Assembly (NCBI GenBank): GCA_003963305.1 | Contig: RXJR01000007.1 | Location: 1 to 60,339 of the forward strand | DNA: 60,339 nucleotides | Reading direction: 5' to 3' | DNA from: Candidatus Melainabacteria bacterium | Lineage (GTDB): Bacteria; Cyanobacteriota; Vampirovibrionia; Obscuribacterales; Obscuribacteraceae | Shown here: in pieces, positions 1 to 8,782 of the stretch | Layout of the letters: each line of letters opens with the position of its first letter | How positions within the stretch are numbered: position 1 is the stretch's first letter | Notes under the pieces: model-generated | What the model saw: only the letters and a program-made list of their open reading frames with translations | What the model was told of the DNA's origin: nothing | Databases searched by the model: none | Translations under genes and position numbers: made by a program

Positions 1-80
1 GGAAAAAGGCCAAAAAGGTAAGAAAGTGGCCTAAAGCGGGTCGGCTTTAGACCACTGTCTACTAAATGGGGGGAAGGTCA
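1..80. repeat. 80-bp inverted repeat, left copy
   Basis: These 80 bases are the exact reverse complement of 60249-60328 near the other end of the window; identity stops at base 81. The core is itself a hairpin: GTGGCCTAAAGC and GCTTTAGACCAC, 12-base arms with one G-T type mismatch around a 6-base spacer (about 27-56). No ORF lies in it. Because the left copy begins at base 1, it may extend further outside the window. Confidence 0.97.
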
Positions 81-227
81 GAAAACAAAAGGCAGTGCTA
101 GAGAAAAATGAGTCCGAGGGCAGTCTTGCGGGTGAAACCACGATTGGTATCAACACCGCAAGAGCTGCTTCCTCGAACTAACTGAATCTGCTACCTGATA
201 CAGCTAGCTAGCAGCGAGCTTGAAACA

Positions 228-800
228 TCAGTCCTTGTCGCCCTTGCAGCAGCGGTCCTTGCGGTGCTGGCAGACCACGTCGAGACCTTGCTGGATGTGA
301 CGCTTGGCCTGAGCCGTGCAGACGAACTCGACTTCGAACGTCTGGTCAGACTCGATGGCGCCGAGCTTACGCTCGACCGACTGGCGAACGATGTGGGCAG
401 TGCCCCGCAGGTTGATGTTGAGCGCAGTGAGCCGATTGGCCACCACGGGAACGGTCAGCTTGTTGCAGCCCTTCGACAGCGCCTGGTCGACAGCCGCCTC
501 GATGACATCGTGCAGCCCACAGGGGTTGAAGTTCTGGACACTGCCCAGCCCCATCATGACCAGGTACTGCTGCGGACTGTCCGAGCCAAGCTCGACCGTG
601 ACAGCCTCGGCCAGCTCAGCCCGGAAGCCGTGCTGCTCGAGCGCCTGCGACAAAAGTCCGTCACAGTGCGCATCGATCGCCTTCGGCCCAGCTCCCAGAC
701 CCATGCCCTGGATCTTCGTGAGCATGAGCATCGGCGTGCGGATTGATTGGACTCCACCTTCGCTGTTGAGCGTCGGGGAGATGGTGAACTTTACGTGCAT
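228..800 (-). CDS. Stand-alone leucyl-aminopeptidase N-terminal (M17_N-like) domain protein
   Basis: This 190-residue protein resembles the non-catalytic N-terminal alpha/beta domain of M17 leucyl aminopeptidases: a GLGAGPKAIDAHCDGLL stretch (about 35-50), the strand YLVMMGLGS (about 79-87), then an N-F-N-P segment leading into a helix and the strand KLTVPVV. No catalytic M17 domain follows; the protein ends in a Cys/Lys/Asp-rich tail (RCCKGDKD) and downstream DNA is the window edge. The ATG at 800 is preceded by an AGAGGTG ribosome site. In true M17 enzymes this domain mediates hexamer contacts or DNA binding; its job alone is unknown. Codons are strongly C/G-ending. Family call moderate, function unknown. 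Confidence 0.75.
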   Translation of the reverse strand: MHVKFTISPTLNSEGGVQSIRTPMLMLTKIQGMGLGAGPKAIDAHCDGLLSQALEQHGFRAELAEAVTVELGSDSPQQYLVMMGLGSVQNFNPCGLHDVIEAAVDQALSKGCNKLTVPVVANRLTALNINLRGTAHIVRQSVERKLGAIESDQTFEVEFVCTAQAKRHIQQGLDVVCQHRKDRCCKGDKD

Positions 801-1769
801 ACGACACCTCTTTCAAAACACCGGCTGAATGCCGGAATAGCTGCGCATGCCGCTCCCTCGCAAAGCAGCATTGGGCATCATGGGTGATACCGTGCGCAGG
901 TTGGCATAAGAATTCACTGTGCTAACGTCTACGAAGCCGAATCTGACCCAGTCCAAGAATCAGAGGCAGCTATCGATACGGCTCACAAGTGACAGGCGAA
1001 GTAGTCTTCAACGCCTTTGAACAACTCCAGGAACCTCGTCGACCAGCACCTTCATCGCACAGACAGCGATGCAGGCAAGAAAAGAATCGATGGAAGATGC
1101 TGGTGGTGGGCTGTTGAGAAGAAACTGGAGAAGGTGAAGAGAGGAAGACTATGAGAGCCTATGGCAACACCTCACCGGTAAGCAAGCTAACCAAACTAAC
1201 TTCCGCCTAATTTGAGGGCTGAAGGCAGCAGCACAGAGCGCACCGCACCGGAGCTCGAACACTTGAATACATGTCAATTTCGGGCTAGTTTTGTGGATAC
1301 TCTTGACTGCTCCCCTGGTTGCAAAGCGGCACCGTTGAGCCATTTAAATGATGTAGCGCAACTTGCACACTGGCGCTAGGTTTGATTAAGAAATTCCGCT
1401 GATGTCAACAGGGCGACCAGTCCAGGGACCATAAACAGGCGCAGGCACAATCTGAGCAGCTCCCCTATATCCCAGACTCCTCACCTATCAAGCTCTGGCA
1501 GACCAGAGCGTTTACTTGTTTATCGATGCATACTTCTGCTAGGTAAAAGTAGCCTTTTTATTTTTCCGTTCTAACCCGAACACCACCCACACGTAGATAA
1601 CAGCACGAGTAACAGTCGTCTCCTGCGCACATCAGTGCACAAGACTGCTGTTGCCAGAACAGATCCGGCAGAGCTGGAACCTGTTAAGGTCGCTCGACGC
1701 CCACCTCAGTGGTCTTCGAACGACCTGTAAACACCGCTGCTAATGCGTATCTTCAGAAACGAGGGACCC
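801..1769. other. Intergenic stretch without a convincing gene
   Basis: Nearly 1 kb between the divergent M17_N-like gene and the first Nudix gene. Short ORFs here lack a ribosome site and recognisable sequence. It must contain the promoters for both flanking genes, but I cannot place them with confidence. No tRNA-like cloverleaf was seen. Confidence 0.6.
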
Positions 1770-2438
1770 ATGGAGATATTCACCTTGCGCACCATATGTG
1801 GTGTGCTGATTTTGGCTGTCATCCTGCTGTTGCTCCTGGCACGGCGACGCGGATGGCAGGTTTTCGGGCAGCAGCGTGGCAGGGAGACGCCGCCGCCGGC
1901 TCACTTCCACAATGTTCGCTGGTGCCCGATTTGCCGTGGCAGACTGCGTCAGGCGCAGATCTGCGGAAGACTGAGACTGGCATGCACTCGACGCGGTTGC
2001 CGCTACGTACACTGGGACAGCCCCAAACCCGTGGTTGTTTGCGTCGTTGAAATCAATGGCAAAATCGTCCTCGTGCGTCGCGCAATCGAACCCGCCACCG
2101 GACAGTGGTGCATTCCCGGCGGCTACATGGAAGCTGGCGAGACGGGCGAAGAGGCAGCGGCGCGCGAGTGTTTCGAAGAGACCGGGCTGAAAGTCAAAAT
2201 CGTCAGCCTGATTGGCGCCTACGCCCCCTGTCACGACGTCAATGAAATCATTCTGGTTTACAAGGCTGCCGTGGTCGGAGGTTCGATTAAGCCTGGTGAT
2301 GAAGAGAGCGAAGTAGGCGTATTCAGCCAGGGCGAACTGCCTGCCGATATCGCTTTCGACCAGCATCGCAAAATCATCGCCCATTGTTTCGACAACACGG
2401 TGATCAAACCAGCCGAGCTCGACTGCTGCAGCCCATAG
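1770..2438 (+). CDS. Membrane-anchored zinc-ribbon Nudix hydrolase
   Basis: Nudix pyrophosphohydrolases cleave nucleoside diphosphates linked to another moiety. A perfect Nudix box GX5EX7REUXEEXGU is present (GYMEAGE, seven residues, RECFEETGL). It is preceded by a four-cysteine zinc ribbon (CPIC ... CTRRGC) and the motif YVHWDSPKPV, as in NudC/YjhB-like enzymes. Unlike its paralogue at 50.4 kb it carries an N-terminal membrane span (about residues 7-25, ILAVILLLLLA followed by RRR), which would leave the enzyme domain in the cytoplasm. The ATG at 1770 is chosen over the in-frame ATG at 1743 because GAGGGA lies 4 bases upstream; length 222 residues. The substrate cannot be read from sequence. 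Confidence 0.9.
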   Translation: MEIFTLRTICGVLILAVILLLLLARRRGWQVFGQQRGRETPPPAHFHNVRWCPICRGRLRQAQICGRLRLACTRRGCRYVHWDSPKPVVVCVVEINGKIVLVRRAIEPATGQWCIPGGYMEAGETGEEAAARECFEETGLKVKIVSLIGAYAPCHDVNEIILVYKAAVVGGSIKPGDEESEVGVFSQGELPADIAFDQHRKIIAHCFDNTVIKPAELDCCSP

Positions 2439-2460
2439 GTGACGCCCTGAAAGCATGTCC

Positions 2461-2502
2461 GACCAGGCAAGTTCCGTAGCAAACTGCGGAATTTGCCTGG
2501 TC
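2461..2502. terminator. Hairpin between convergent genes
   Basis: GACCAGGCAA pairs with TTGCCTGGTC (10 bp) and an inner TTCCG/CGGAA adds 5 bp. It lies between the convergent Nudix gene and punA and probably ends the Nudix transcript, although no good T-run follows. Confidence 0.55.
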
Positions 2503-2682
2503 TGCGTCAAAGACAGTTATAGCCGTGATGCCAGTACAACAAAACAGCCGCACGCAGAAAAAAAATTTTGCTTCCAGTGCCACCAAATACGGTGGCACAC
2601 AAGAACAAAGGGCAGTCAAAAGCACAGAACGCGCTGCGAAAACGCAGGACGGTCGAAGAAAGAAGAAAACAGATAGGCTCAG

Positions 2683-3528
2683 CTAGATCGAAGTAAGCAC
2701 GGCATGGAAAAGCTTGTCCAGACGCAATGACGCTTGCTTGGAAGCCTCCAACACCTCTTCGTGTCCACCCATCGCCTCACCCTCTTTCCAGACATTGGTG
2801 ACCACAGATATGGCCGCCGCTACGGTGCCTGTTCCCGCCGCTGTGAGCAGTTCCGGCACAGTCGACATACCAACGGCGTCGGCATTCAGTCGTCGCAGCA
2901 TCTCTATCTCAGCCATAGTCTCATATGAAGGACCCAGACAGGCGGCGTAAGTACCTTGCTGCAACGGCACAAACGACTGATCGGCGCCACTGAGCTTTTT
3001 GCCGATTTCGATAACCTTGTCTGTAAGCGCATTGGCGCAAGCAACTGGATCTTTCATAAGCGCCGACACAAGACCCTTTTCCTTGTGTTCAGGATTGAGA
3101 AAATCGCGATAGCCAGTCAGCACCATCAAGTCGCCAACGTTGAACGATTTGTTCAACCCACCAGCCGCGTTTGTCAGAAACAGCTTGGGAACGCCCCATT
3201 CAACAAGTACTCGCGCCGGCAGTGTGACAACAGACCAGTCGTGACCTTCATAGAGGTGGAATCGTCCACGGAGAACCGCTACCAGAGGACCATCAGGAGC
3301 CTCGACCAACCGCCCGACGACAATCGATCCTGCGTGTCCGGCGATTGTCGGCGCGATGCCGAAGACCTCTTCAAAGGGCAAAGCAACTGGATCATGCAGA
3401 TCCATCAACACTTTGACACCAGAACCAAGCACAACCGCGGCATCCGGCACACGCTTGCATGCAGCCTTTAAAATGCCAACGGAACTACTCGCTGATTTTG
3501 CTTCGATATTCCAGGATTCAGTCTTCAT
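2683..3528 (-). CDS. punA: Purine nucleoside phosphorylase (trimeric class) lacking the DHIN loop
   Basis: Catalyses phosphorolysis of purine (deoxy)nucleosides to free base and (deoxy)ribose-1-phosphate. All hallmark residues of the trimeric PNP family are visible in 281 residues: GSG (35-37) and GHAG (64-67) for phosphate, GRFHLYEGH (88-96), TNAAGG (119-124), GPSYET..AE (189-197), VGMSTVPE (209-216) and the base-binding Asn in VTN (233-235). The usual DHIN-L-G-NPL-GPN...RFP segment is missing and replaced by TGYRDFLNPEHKEKG (about 138-152). In known PNP trimers this loop contributes to the neighbouring active site. The upstream gene encodes exactly this missing loop. Ribosome site TAGGAG precedes the ATG. 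Last gene of a deoB-PNP-like-punA operon, 9 bases after its neighbour. Confidence 0.92.
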   Translation of the reverse strand: MKTESWNIEAKSASSSVGILKAACKRVPDAAVVLGSGVKVLMDLHDPVALPFEEVFGIAPTIAGHAGSIVVGRLVEAPDGPLVAVLRGRFHLYEGHDWSVVTLPARVLVEWGVPKLFLTNAAGGLNKSFNVGDLMVLTGYRDFLNPEHKEKGLVSALMKDPVACANALTDKVIEIGKKLSGADQSFVPLQQGTYAACLGPSYETMAEIEMLRRLNADAVGMSTVPELLTAAGTGTVAAAISVVTNVWKEGEAMGGHEEVLEASKQASLRLDKLFHAVLTSI

Positions 3529-3537
3529 CAGAAACTC

Positions 3538-4059
3538 CTAATTGATCAACGACTTGATTTCATTCATCAGGGCCCCGTCCAGCGGCAACCTGGAAGGCAC
3601 GACAATACCGATCACTTTCCACCCTGAATGAGCGGCAACAATCATCGTTTGAGCGAGATTATAGGAAAAGAATTCGGCTCCCAGACTCTTCAACTTAGCA
3701 GTCTCAGCCGCATCCGGCACCACACCTTGCTTGAGCCCGCCCAGCACACCGCGCTGAATCGCCGGTAGAATCTTGCCAGGCATTTCCTCGACCAGGTAAA
3801 TATCATTGACGACTGGAAACCGTTCACCACAGGCATCATTAGGACCCAATAGTGGATTGGAACCAGTCAAATTGATATGGTCAGACACCAGATGCGGTGC
3901 CTCAGCTGTAAACCCGAAACCAGGGTCGATAACAACCGCGACCCTGGTGCCTTTGTGGTTGCGCACAGCGCTGGTCACTTCATCGGTAAAACGATCAAAC
4001 TGCTGAGCACCAACGACCTTACCCGTGAAATCTATTAGTTTTGCGCCTTTCAAATCCAC
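3538..4059 (-). CDS. Degenerate PNP-like protein retaining the DHIN loop
   Basis: A 173-residue protein that aligns with the C-terminal half of trimeric purine nucleoside phosphorylases. It keeps DHINLTGSNPLLGPND (60-75) and ERFP (79-82), all lost from the adjacent punA product. Its own catalytic positions are gone: the GTY..GPSYET region reads QGVVPDAAET, GADAVGMSTVPE reads GAEFFSYNLAQT, and the ITN asparagine is absent. Residues 1-57 hold a GTRVAVVIDPGFGF strand but no GSG, GRFH or NAAGG. So it cannot be an active PNP by itself. The tight operon position between deoB and punA suggests it works with PunA, perhaps as a hetero-oligomer partner supplying the loop in trans (inference). A decaying duplicate is the alternative, though the frame is intact. 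Confidence 0.8.
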   Translation of the reverse strand: MDLKGAKLIDFTGKVVGAQQFDRFTDEVTSAVRNHKGTRVAVVIDPGFGFTAEAPHLVSDHINLTGSNPLLGPNDACGERFPVVNDIYLVEEMPGKILPAIQRGVLGGLKQGVVPDAAETAKLKSLGAEFFSYNLAQTMIVAAHSGWKVIGIVVPSRLPLDGALMNEIKSLIN

Positions 4060-4101
4060 GTTAATCTCCTTATCCGAGGATAGTCTTTGCCGTCACCGCC
4101 A

Positions 4102-5373
4102 CTAAACCATCGCAGCGCGCGCGCTTGAAACAAATGAAACGCCCGGACCATCCCATTTTGTGCCGACCCAGTCAGCTACACTGGCAGCAACGTCGGTAAA
4201 ACCGTCACGAATGCCGACATTTAAATCAGACGCCGACTGGAAGCCTGGCGAATAAGCAAGCAGCGGCACAAACTCTCTGGTGTGGTCGGTGCCTGGTGCA
4301 GTCGGGTCGTTGCCATGGTCAGATGAAATAATCAGGAGGTCATCATTGGTCATTGATTTGAGAATTTTGCCCAGCCATTCGTCAATTTCGCTCAAGGCCG
4401 CGGCATAGCCCTTCGCATCTCGGCGATGACCGAAAAGCGAGTCAGTATCAACCAAGTTGGTGAAAACAAACTGCACATGCTCTGGTTTTTCTTTAGCAAG
4501 ACGAACCTTTTCGTAATCAACCTGATTTGTGATCGACTGCAGAGTCAGCTCAAGACCTTCCTGATTTGAACCGGTATGCTGCGCGTGCGTCAAACCCTGG
4601 CCTGTAAAAATGTCTTCGATCTTGCCGATACCGAACACGCCGATTCCTTTTGCCGACAGTGCATCAAGCAAAGTCGGAGACGGAGGTGGCACAGCATAGT
4701 CGTGACGGGCGCCACTCATGCGTTTCCAATTGCCAGGCGTGCCCGTAAACGGACGGGCAATGACTCGACCGACGCGGTGCTTGCCTTGCAACTGTCGGCG
4801 CGCTATTTCACACCACTTGTAGAGCGTTTCCAGAGGAACAGTACTTTCGTGCGTGGCAATCTGAAAAACGCTGTCGCCGCTTGTATAAACAATCGGAAAA
4901 CCAGTGCGCTGATGTTCTTCACCCAGTTCGTCTAATACTGCAGTTCCAGAGGCCGGCTTATTGCAGAGTACGCCCTTGCAGCCGGTCTCATCGATAAATC
5001 TCTGGATAACATCGTCTGGAAAACCCTGCGGATAATAGGGGAAGGCAATGTCGTTAACTACGCCCATCATCTCCCAGTGACCGGTTTGCGTATCTTTGCC
5101 GTTGCTGCACTCTTGCAGCTTGCCAAACATGCCGACACTCTTTTCGATCGCCTGCACGCCGGCAATCGGAGCGATATTTCCCAGACCCAGACGAGCCATA
5201 TTGGGCAGCTTCAAACCGCCTGTTTCGCGGGCAGTATTCGCTAGAGTGTTGCAATTATCGAGGTCGCCAAACTCTGCCGCATCAGGGGCGGCTCCAATTC
5301 CACATCCATCAATGACGACGACAAACGCCCGTCGAAGCCCATGTTCGTTTGTTTTTCCCGTCTGGCTGGCCAC
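4102..5373 (-). CDS. deoB: Phosphopentomutase
   Basis: Interconverts (deoxy)ribose-1-phosphate and (deoxy)ribose-5-phosphate, linking nucleoside phosphorolysis to central metabolism. Alkaline-phosphatase-superfamily metal sites are clear: VVVIDGCGIG near the N-terminus, DTQTGHWEMMG with the phosphorylatable Thr region, TSGDSVFQIATHE, NLVDTDSLFGHRRD and ISSDHGNDP...TDHTREFVPLL. The frame stays open up to 5538, but the family usually begins just before VVVIDG. The GTG at 5373, with GAGGGGG five bases upstream, is the best start and gives 423 residues, close to the family norm of about 400. First gene of the salvage operon; 42 bases separate it from the PNP-like gene. Confidence 0.95.
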   Translation of the reverse strand: MASQTGKTNEHGLRRAFVVVIDGCGIGAAPDAAEFGDLDNCNTLANTARETGGLKLPNMARLGLGNIAPIAGVQAIEKSVGMFGKLQECSNGKDTQTGHWEMMGVVNDIAFPYYPQGFPDDVIQRFIDETGCKGVLCNKPASGTAVLDELGEEHQRTGFPIVYTSGDSVFQIATHESTVPLETLYKWCEIARRQLQGKHRVGRVIARPFTGTPGNWKRMSGARHDYAVPPPSPTLLDALSAKGIGVFGIGKIEDIFTGQGLTHAQHTGSNQEGLELTLQSITNQVDYEKVRLAKEKPEHVQFVFTNLVDTDSLFGHRRDAKGYAAALSEIDEWLGKILKSMTNDDLLIISSDHGNDPTAPGTDHTREFVPLLAYSPGFQSASDLNVGIRDGFTDVAASVADWVGTKWDGPGVSFVSSARAAMV

Positions 5374-5955
5374 AATTACCCCCTCGTAGCGAATCACATC
5401 TCCCAACCGTTGGAAGGCATTAAATCGCTTACTTCGCTGATTTGGATATTGTAGTTTCCGCGTCTCGATTTTCCCACTTCTTTGAAATCGTCGTCGTAGC
5501 GAGGCACGCGCTAGCTCGCGAACTTCAGATAGCGTCATATAGCGCCAGAAGCCTGATCCTGTTTACCTTTCAGCGTGACGAAAGAATGGAGGATGAGTGA
5601 GAGAAGGCAATTGTAAAGAGGTGAGATTTTTAGATCGAGCTTAAATTCCCCAATCTACGCATAGCCAGCCCTTGTGTTGTTTTTCGTCTTTTTGTTAGCG
5701 TCACACCGTACTTTCGTTTTTTCTGCCAAAACGCCTCCAACTTCCCGCCAAGCACATCTCTCCTTCAGCTTTTCCGATGCTTATTGCTCTCCATCACCGG
5801 AGTGCGATAAAGACCGGATTCAGGTGCAAAGCGGAATTTTGCGGCGTCAGGCGATCTCGCGCAGCCCGTTTCCATGGTGGAGACAGGCTCGTTTCACATC
5901 TAAAAGGGTGAGGCCGAACTGAGATTTCGCGCTAACCACCCACGAGGACACAGTT
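5374..5955. other. Intergenic stretch, divergent promoter region
   Basis: Holds the upstream regions of the deoB operon (minus) and the secreted protein at 5956 (plus). The frame open at 5374-5538 is the in-frame extension before the GTG start of deoB. An 82-codon plus-strand ORF at 5674-5922 shows no ribosome site or recognisable features. Confidence 0.5.
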
Positions 5956-6393
5956 ATGAAAAAGCTCACAGTTTTCGCAGCACTGGCCGTCATGATGCTC
6001 GGGTTCGCTGGCACGGCTCAGGCTCAACACCACGGCGGTCACGGCGGTTACCACGGCGGCAACTACGGTCACGACTACCGTGGCGGCTACAACGGCGGCA
6101 ACTACGGTCACGACTACCGCGGCGGCTACGGCGGTTGGAACCGCGGCGGCGGCATCGTCATCGGCGGCGGTGGCATCGACATCATCATCGGTGGCGGTCA
6201 TCGCGGCTACCCCTACCCGTACCCCGACGGCGGCTGGCGCAACTATCCGCCCATCCCGCCCACCCGCATCGTCTACGAGCGTGTCTACGACCCGTACCGC
6301 GGCAGCTACACGGTGCGCCACATCGCCCGCTGGGACAACTACTACCGCGGCTACGTCTGGTACGACATCAACGGCAACCTGCGCGTCAACTGA
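5956..6393 (+). CDS. Secreted Gly/His/Tyr-rich repeat protein
   Basis: A 145-residue protein with a clean signal peptide (MKKLTVFAALAVMMLGFAGTAQA, cleavage after AQA at about 23). The mature part starts with HHGGHGGYHGG and contains two copies of GGNYGHDYRGGY (about 35-58), then a Gly/Ile stretch (GGGIVIGGGGIDIIIGGG) and a Tyr/Pro/Arg-rich tail (YPYPYP, VYERVYDPYRGSYTVRHIARWD). The His/Gly clusters could bind metal; the C-terminal part resembles small Tyr/Arg-rich periplasmic proteins of unknown function. GAGGACAC precedes the ATG and a strong terminator follows, so it is probably a single-gene transcript. Role unknown. Confidence 0.85.
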   Translation: MKKLTVFAALAVMMLGFAGTAQAQHHGGHGGYHGGNYGHDYRGGYNGGNYGHDYRGGYGGWNRGGGIVIGGGGIDIIIGGGHRGYPYPYPDGGWRNYPPIPPTRIVYERVYDPYRGSYTVRHIARWDNYYRGYVWYDINGNLRVN

Positions 6394-6511
6394 CCGCAGA
6401 CCAACTGGCCAATCGGGAAGCTTGAAGGCACAGTCTCTACGGTCCTGATTCTCAGTCTCTGACTGAATTGACGGACCAACGAAGACATCGCCTCTCGCTT
6501 TCCGACTGCAC

Positions 6512-6549
6512 GGAAGTGGTCTCGGGATTACCCGAACCACTTCCTTTTT
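6512..6549 (+). terminator. Rho-independent terminator
   Basis: GGAAGTGGT pairs with ACCACTTCC and an inner TCGGG/CCCGA extends the stem around ATTA; a TTTTT run follows directly. It ends the transcript of the secreted protein at 5956. Confidence 0.9.
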
Positions 6550-6652
6550 CACCCTTTTTACTGAACGATATAGTATAAAATCAAACATCGAGAGTTGTCA
6601 TAGCTGCGCTAGTATGGTGTATAAATTAGGGATACTTAGCGCAGGGAATTCC

Positions 6653-7399
6653 ATGACCGAACTGATGTCGATTAACGCTGTTGCCGCTCGCCTGGCACTG
6701 TCTGTTCACCAGTTAAGACGCTGGGAGTTGATGTTCGGGCTTGAAATCAAACGCGGTCGTGGACAACAGCGCCAATACCGTGCCGAAGACTTATCCGTTC
6801 TGGAACGCATCAAAGAGCTCGTAGATCAGGGCTGGCCTACTTCTCAAATTCGCCCGCAGCTCGAAGCCGAAGGTCTGGTTTCACCGAAATTGATAGGACT
6901 GCCAACTCCTCCAGGCAACCCTGAAGTCTTGATGGAAGCTCTGATTGGCTTTAGAAGTTTTACGGAACGACGCTTCATTGAAATCTCCAGGCAAATAGAT
7001 GAACTGAGACAGCTCCTCATTTCTGTAACTCTCAAGCAAGAACTGCAAGGGGAGCTGAGCTCGCCCTGGCAACCAATGCCGCAAGAATTCGTGCCTGAAG
7101 TAAAAGCGTCCCCTGCTGAAGAGATAAATCTCGGACCAGCTGTTAATCTCAATGTCGCAGCAGAAGAACCGAGTCCAAGCGATAGCGACCTGCTTGGATT
7201 AGGTGAAGTCACCGATCAGAATTACCTGACCATTCTGGGCAGAGCGCTCGATCTGGTCGGCTGGACAGACGAACAAGCCGACGCCTTTTCAAGCAAGTCA
7301 TACAACGTCGCACACTGGGATGAACTGGGTCGCAGTCAAGCTGAAAGACTGATCGAACACCTGATCACCGTCATGAACGGCGAAACTGCCGCGCCGTAA
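6653..7399 (+). CDS. MerR-like transcriptional regulator
   Basis: The first 65 or so residues form a MerR-type winged helix-turn-helix: MSINAVAARLALSVHQLRRWE (recognition helix region), then GLEIKRGRGQQRQYRAEDLSVLERIKEL, matching the R-x-Y-x-x-x-D-L pattern of the family. The middle (about 90-130) is a helical segment that could dimerise; residues about 140-190 are acidic and Pro-rich, and a helical C-terminal segment follows. No effector-binding cysteines or known ligand domain are visible, so the signal is unknown. The ATG at 6653, preceded by AGGGA, is preferred to 6614, giving 248 residues. AT-rich TATAGTATAAAAT about 80 bases upstream may be part of the promoter. Confidence 0.85.
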   Translation: MTELMSINAVAARLALSVHQLRRWELMFGLEIKRGRGQQRQYRAEDLSVLERIKELVDQGWPTSQIRPQLEAEGLVSPKLIGLPTPPGNPEVLMEALIGFRSFTERRFIEISRQIDELRQLLISVTLKQELQGELSSPWQPMPQEFVPEVKASPAEEINLGPAVNLNVAAEEPSPSDSDLLGLGEVTDQNYLTILGRALDLVGWTDEQADAFSSKSYNVAHWDELGRSQAERLIEHLITVMNGETAAP

Positions 7400-7846
7400 A
7401 AGCGCACACCTTAAGCAAATGAAATGGCGAGGCTTTGCTAGCGTCCGGGCTTGTCCTGACGCCTGCAATCACCAGCGCTTTCGCACGACCGCTTGAGAAC
7501 CAAGCTCTGTTTGCTTCGCGAGCTTTCTAGATTGGCCTACTTTTGTGAACCAGCGTACACAGAGGGCAACAATACTGACTCCCGCGCCGAAAAAACCTTC
7601 AAATCGAGCCCGCGCAAGGCTTGAGCTTGATTACTTCAACTTGTTAGGGTCAAAACATACATCTTTCACACTTGAACATCTGGAGACCCCCTACCTCAGC
7701 CCTTTTGATTCTGAAAAATCGAGCTTGCTGAACCTGGGTGCGACCTACGTTTTGGATTGATGTAGCAACTTTTCTCAATCAACCACTCTCTGAACGCGAC
7801 TGTTTGTCCATAACGGTCGCGCTGGAGGCTTATAACCGGAGGTTAC
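7400..7846. other. Intergenic stretch without a supported gene
   Basis: A 71-codon GTG-started ORF at 7545-7760 is the only candidate. It has no ribosome site or recognisable motif, so I leave it uncalled. The promoter of the HD-domain gene should be near the right end. Confidence 0.5.
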
Positions 7847-8722
7847 ATGGAACAACAAGTTCCCGATTACAAGTCCCTCGTTCCGCAGGTCTACACCGAC
7901 CCGGAAGTACTGGCTCTGTGCGCTGAGGGCGACCGTAAGCGGGCCAGTCAGACCTATCACGACCTGACGCACTTCACCCTGGTTCGCGACGTCGCGGTCA
8001 GCCTGGCCACGTCGATCGACAACCTGATTCCCGGGATGCTCTCGCCCCACACCCGTGAGGTGATCATCCCCGTCGCCGGCTTCCTGCACGACGTTGGCGG
8101 TGGCATCAACCCTGACGACCACGCTCGCGTCGGCGCTCAGTGGTCGCGCAAGTACCTGAAGAAGCTCGGTTTCACGAGGGACGACATCCGCGAGATCTCT
8201 CGCGTGATTGCCTGCCATCGTTCCGAGGTCGTCCTCAAGCCGCGCTCCTTCAGCCGTCGGAACTACGCCGATGCTGCCTGGGCAATCGTCGTCATCGCCG
8301 ACAAGGCGGTCGGCGACGAAGAGCGCGTTCGTCCCGGCCCGGCCGCTGAACTCGCCCGTCTGCGCGAAGAGCACAAGATGAGCGAATGGAAGGGCAGCGA
8401 GCACGACCAGGTCAACTTCGCCATCAAGAGCGCCGACCTGGTGCTCGACGGTCGCGGCAAGGGTGCAACCGACCCCGGCGTGATCGTGCTCAAGCTCCGT
8501 CTCGACGAGGAAGTCGCCTCGCCGGAGCAGGTCTACAAGCTCTACGGTCGTCGTTTCCACGCCTGCGGCAAGGCAGCTCAATACCTGGGCTTCGTCTTCC
8601 GCCTGGAGTTCAACGGTGAACGCTACTTCTACGACAAGAAGTCTCAGGGCTGGAAGCGCGTCGAGACCATCCACGCGACGATGCCCGAAGACCCTGTCGC
8701 ACCGTCCGGCTCCACGAAGTAA
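7847..8722 (+). CDS. HD-domain phosphohydrolase-like protein
   Basis: A 291-residue cytoplasmic protein with an HD metal-binding domain: H42 in YHDLTHF, H81-D82 in FLHDVGGG, H92 in DDHARVG, H124 in IACHRSE and D142 in VIADKAVGDEERVR. This H...HD...H...H...D pattern is typical of metal-dependent phosphohydrolases acting on nucleotides or signalling nucleotides. The C-terminal third (about 190-275) is an alpha/beta region without a family assignment. Start is supported by CGGAGG 5 bases upstream; a strong terminator follows, so it is monocistronic. Codon use is almost entirely C/G-ending, unlike the glycogen gene downstream. Substrate unknown. Confidence 0.85.
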   Translation: MEQQVPDYKSLVPQVYTDPEVLALCAEGDRKRASQTYHDLTHFTLVRDVAVSLATSIDNLIPGMLSPHTREVIIPVAGFLHDVGGGINPDDHARVGAQWSRKYLKKLGFTRDDIREISRVIACHRSEVVLKPRSFSRRNYADAAWAIVVIADKAVGDEERVRPGPAAELARLREEHKMSEWKGSEHDQVNFAIKSADLVLDGRGKGATDPGVIVLKLRLDEEVASPEQVYKLYGRRFHACGKAAQYLGFVFRLEFNGERYFYDKKSQGWKRVETIHATMPEDPVAPSGSTK

Positions 8723-8731
8723 CGGTCGGCA

Positions 8732-8782
8732 TTGAAGCACTGAGAGTTCGAACCCACGAACTCTCAGTCGCTTCAATTTTTT
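8732..8782 (+). terminator. Rho-independent terminator
   Basis: TTGAAGC...CTGAGAGTTCG pairs with CGAACTCTCAG...GCTTCAA (11-bp inner and 7-bp outer stem with a small bulge), followed by TTTTTT. Ends the HD-domain gene transcript. Confidence 0.92.

Noticed and set aside
5674-5922. 82-codon ORF upstream of the secreted Gly/His protein
   Set aside because: No ribosome site and low-information Ser/Phe-rich product.
7545-7760. 71-codon GTG-started ORF
   Set aside because: No ribosome site, no motif, composition like intergenic DNA.
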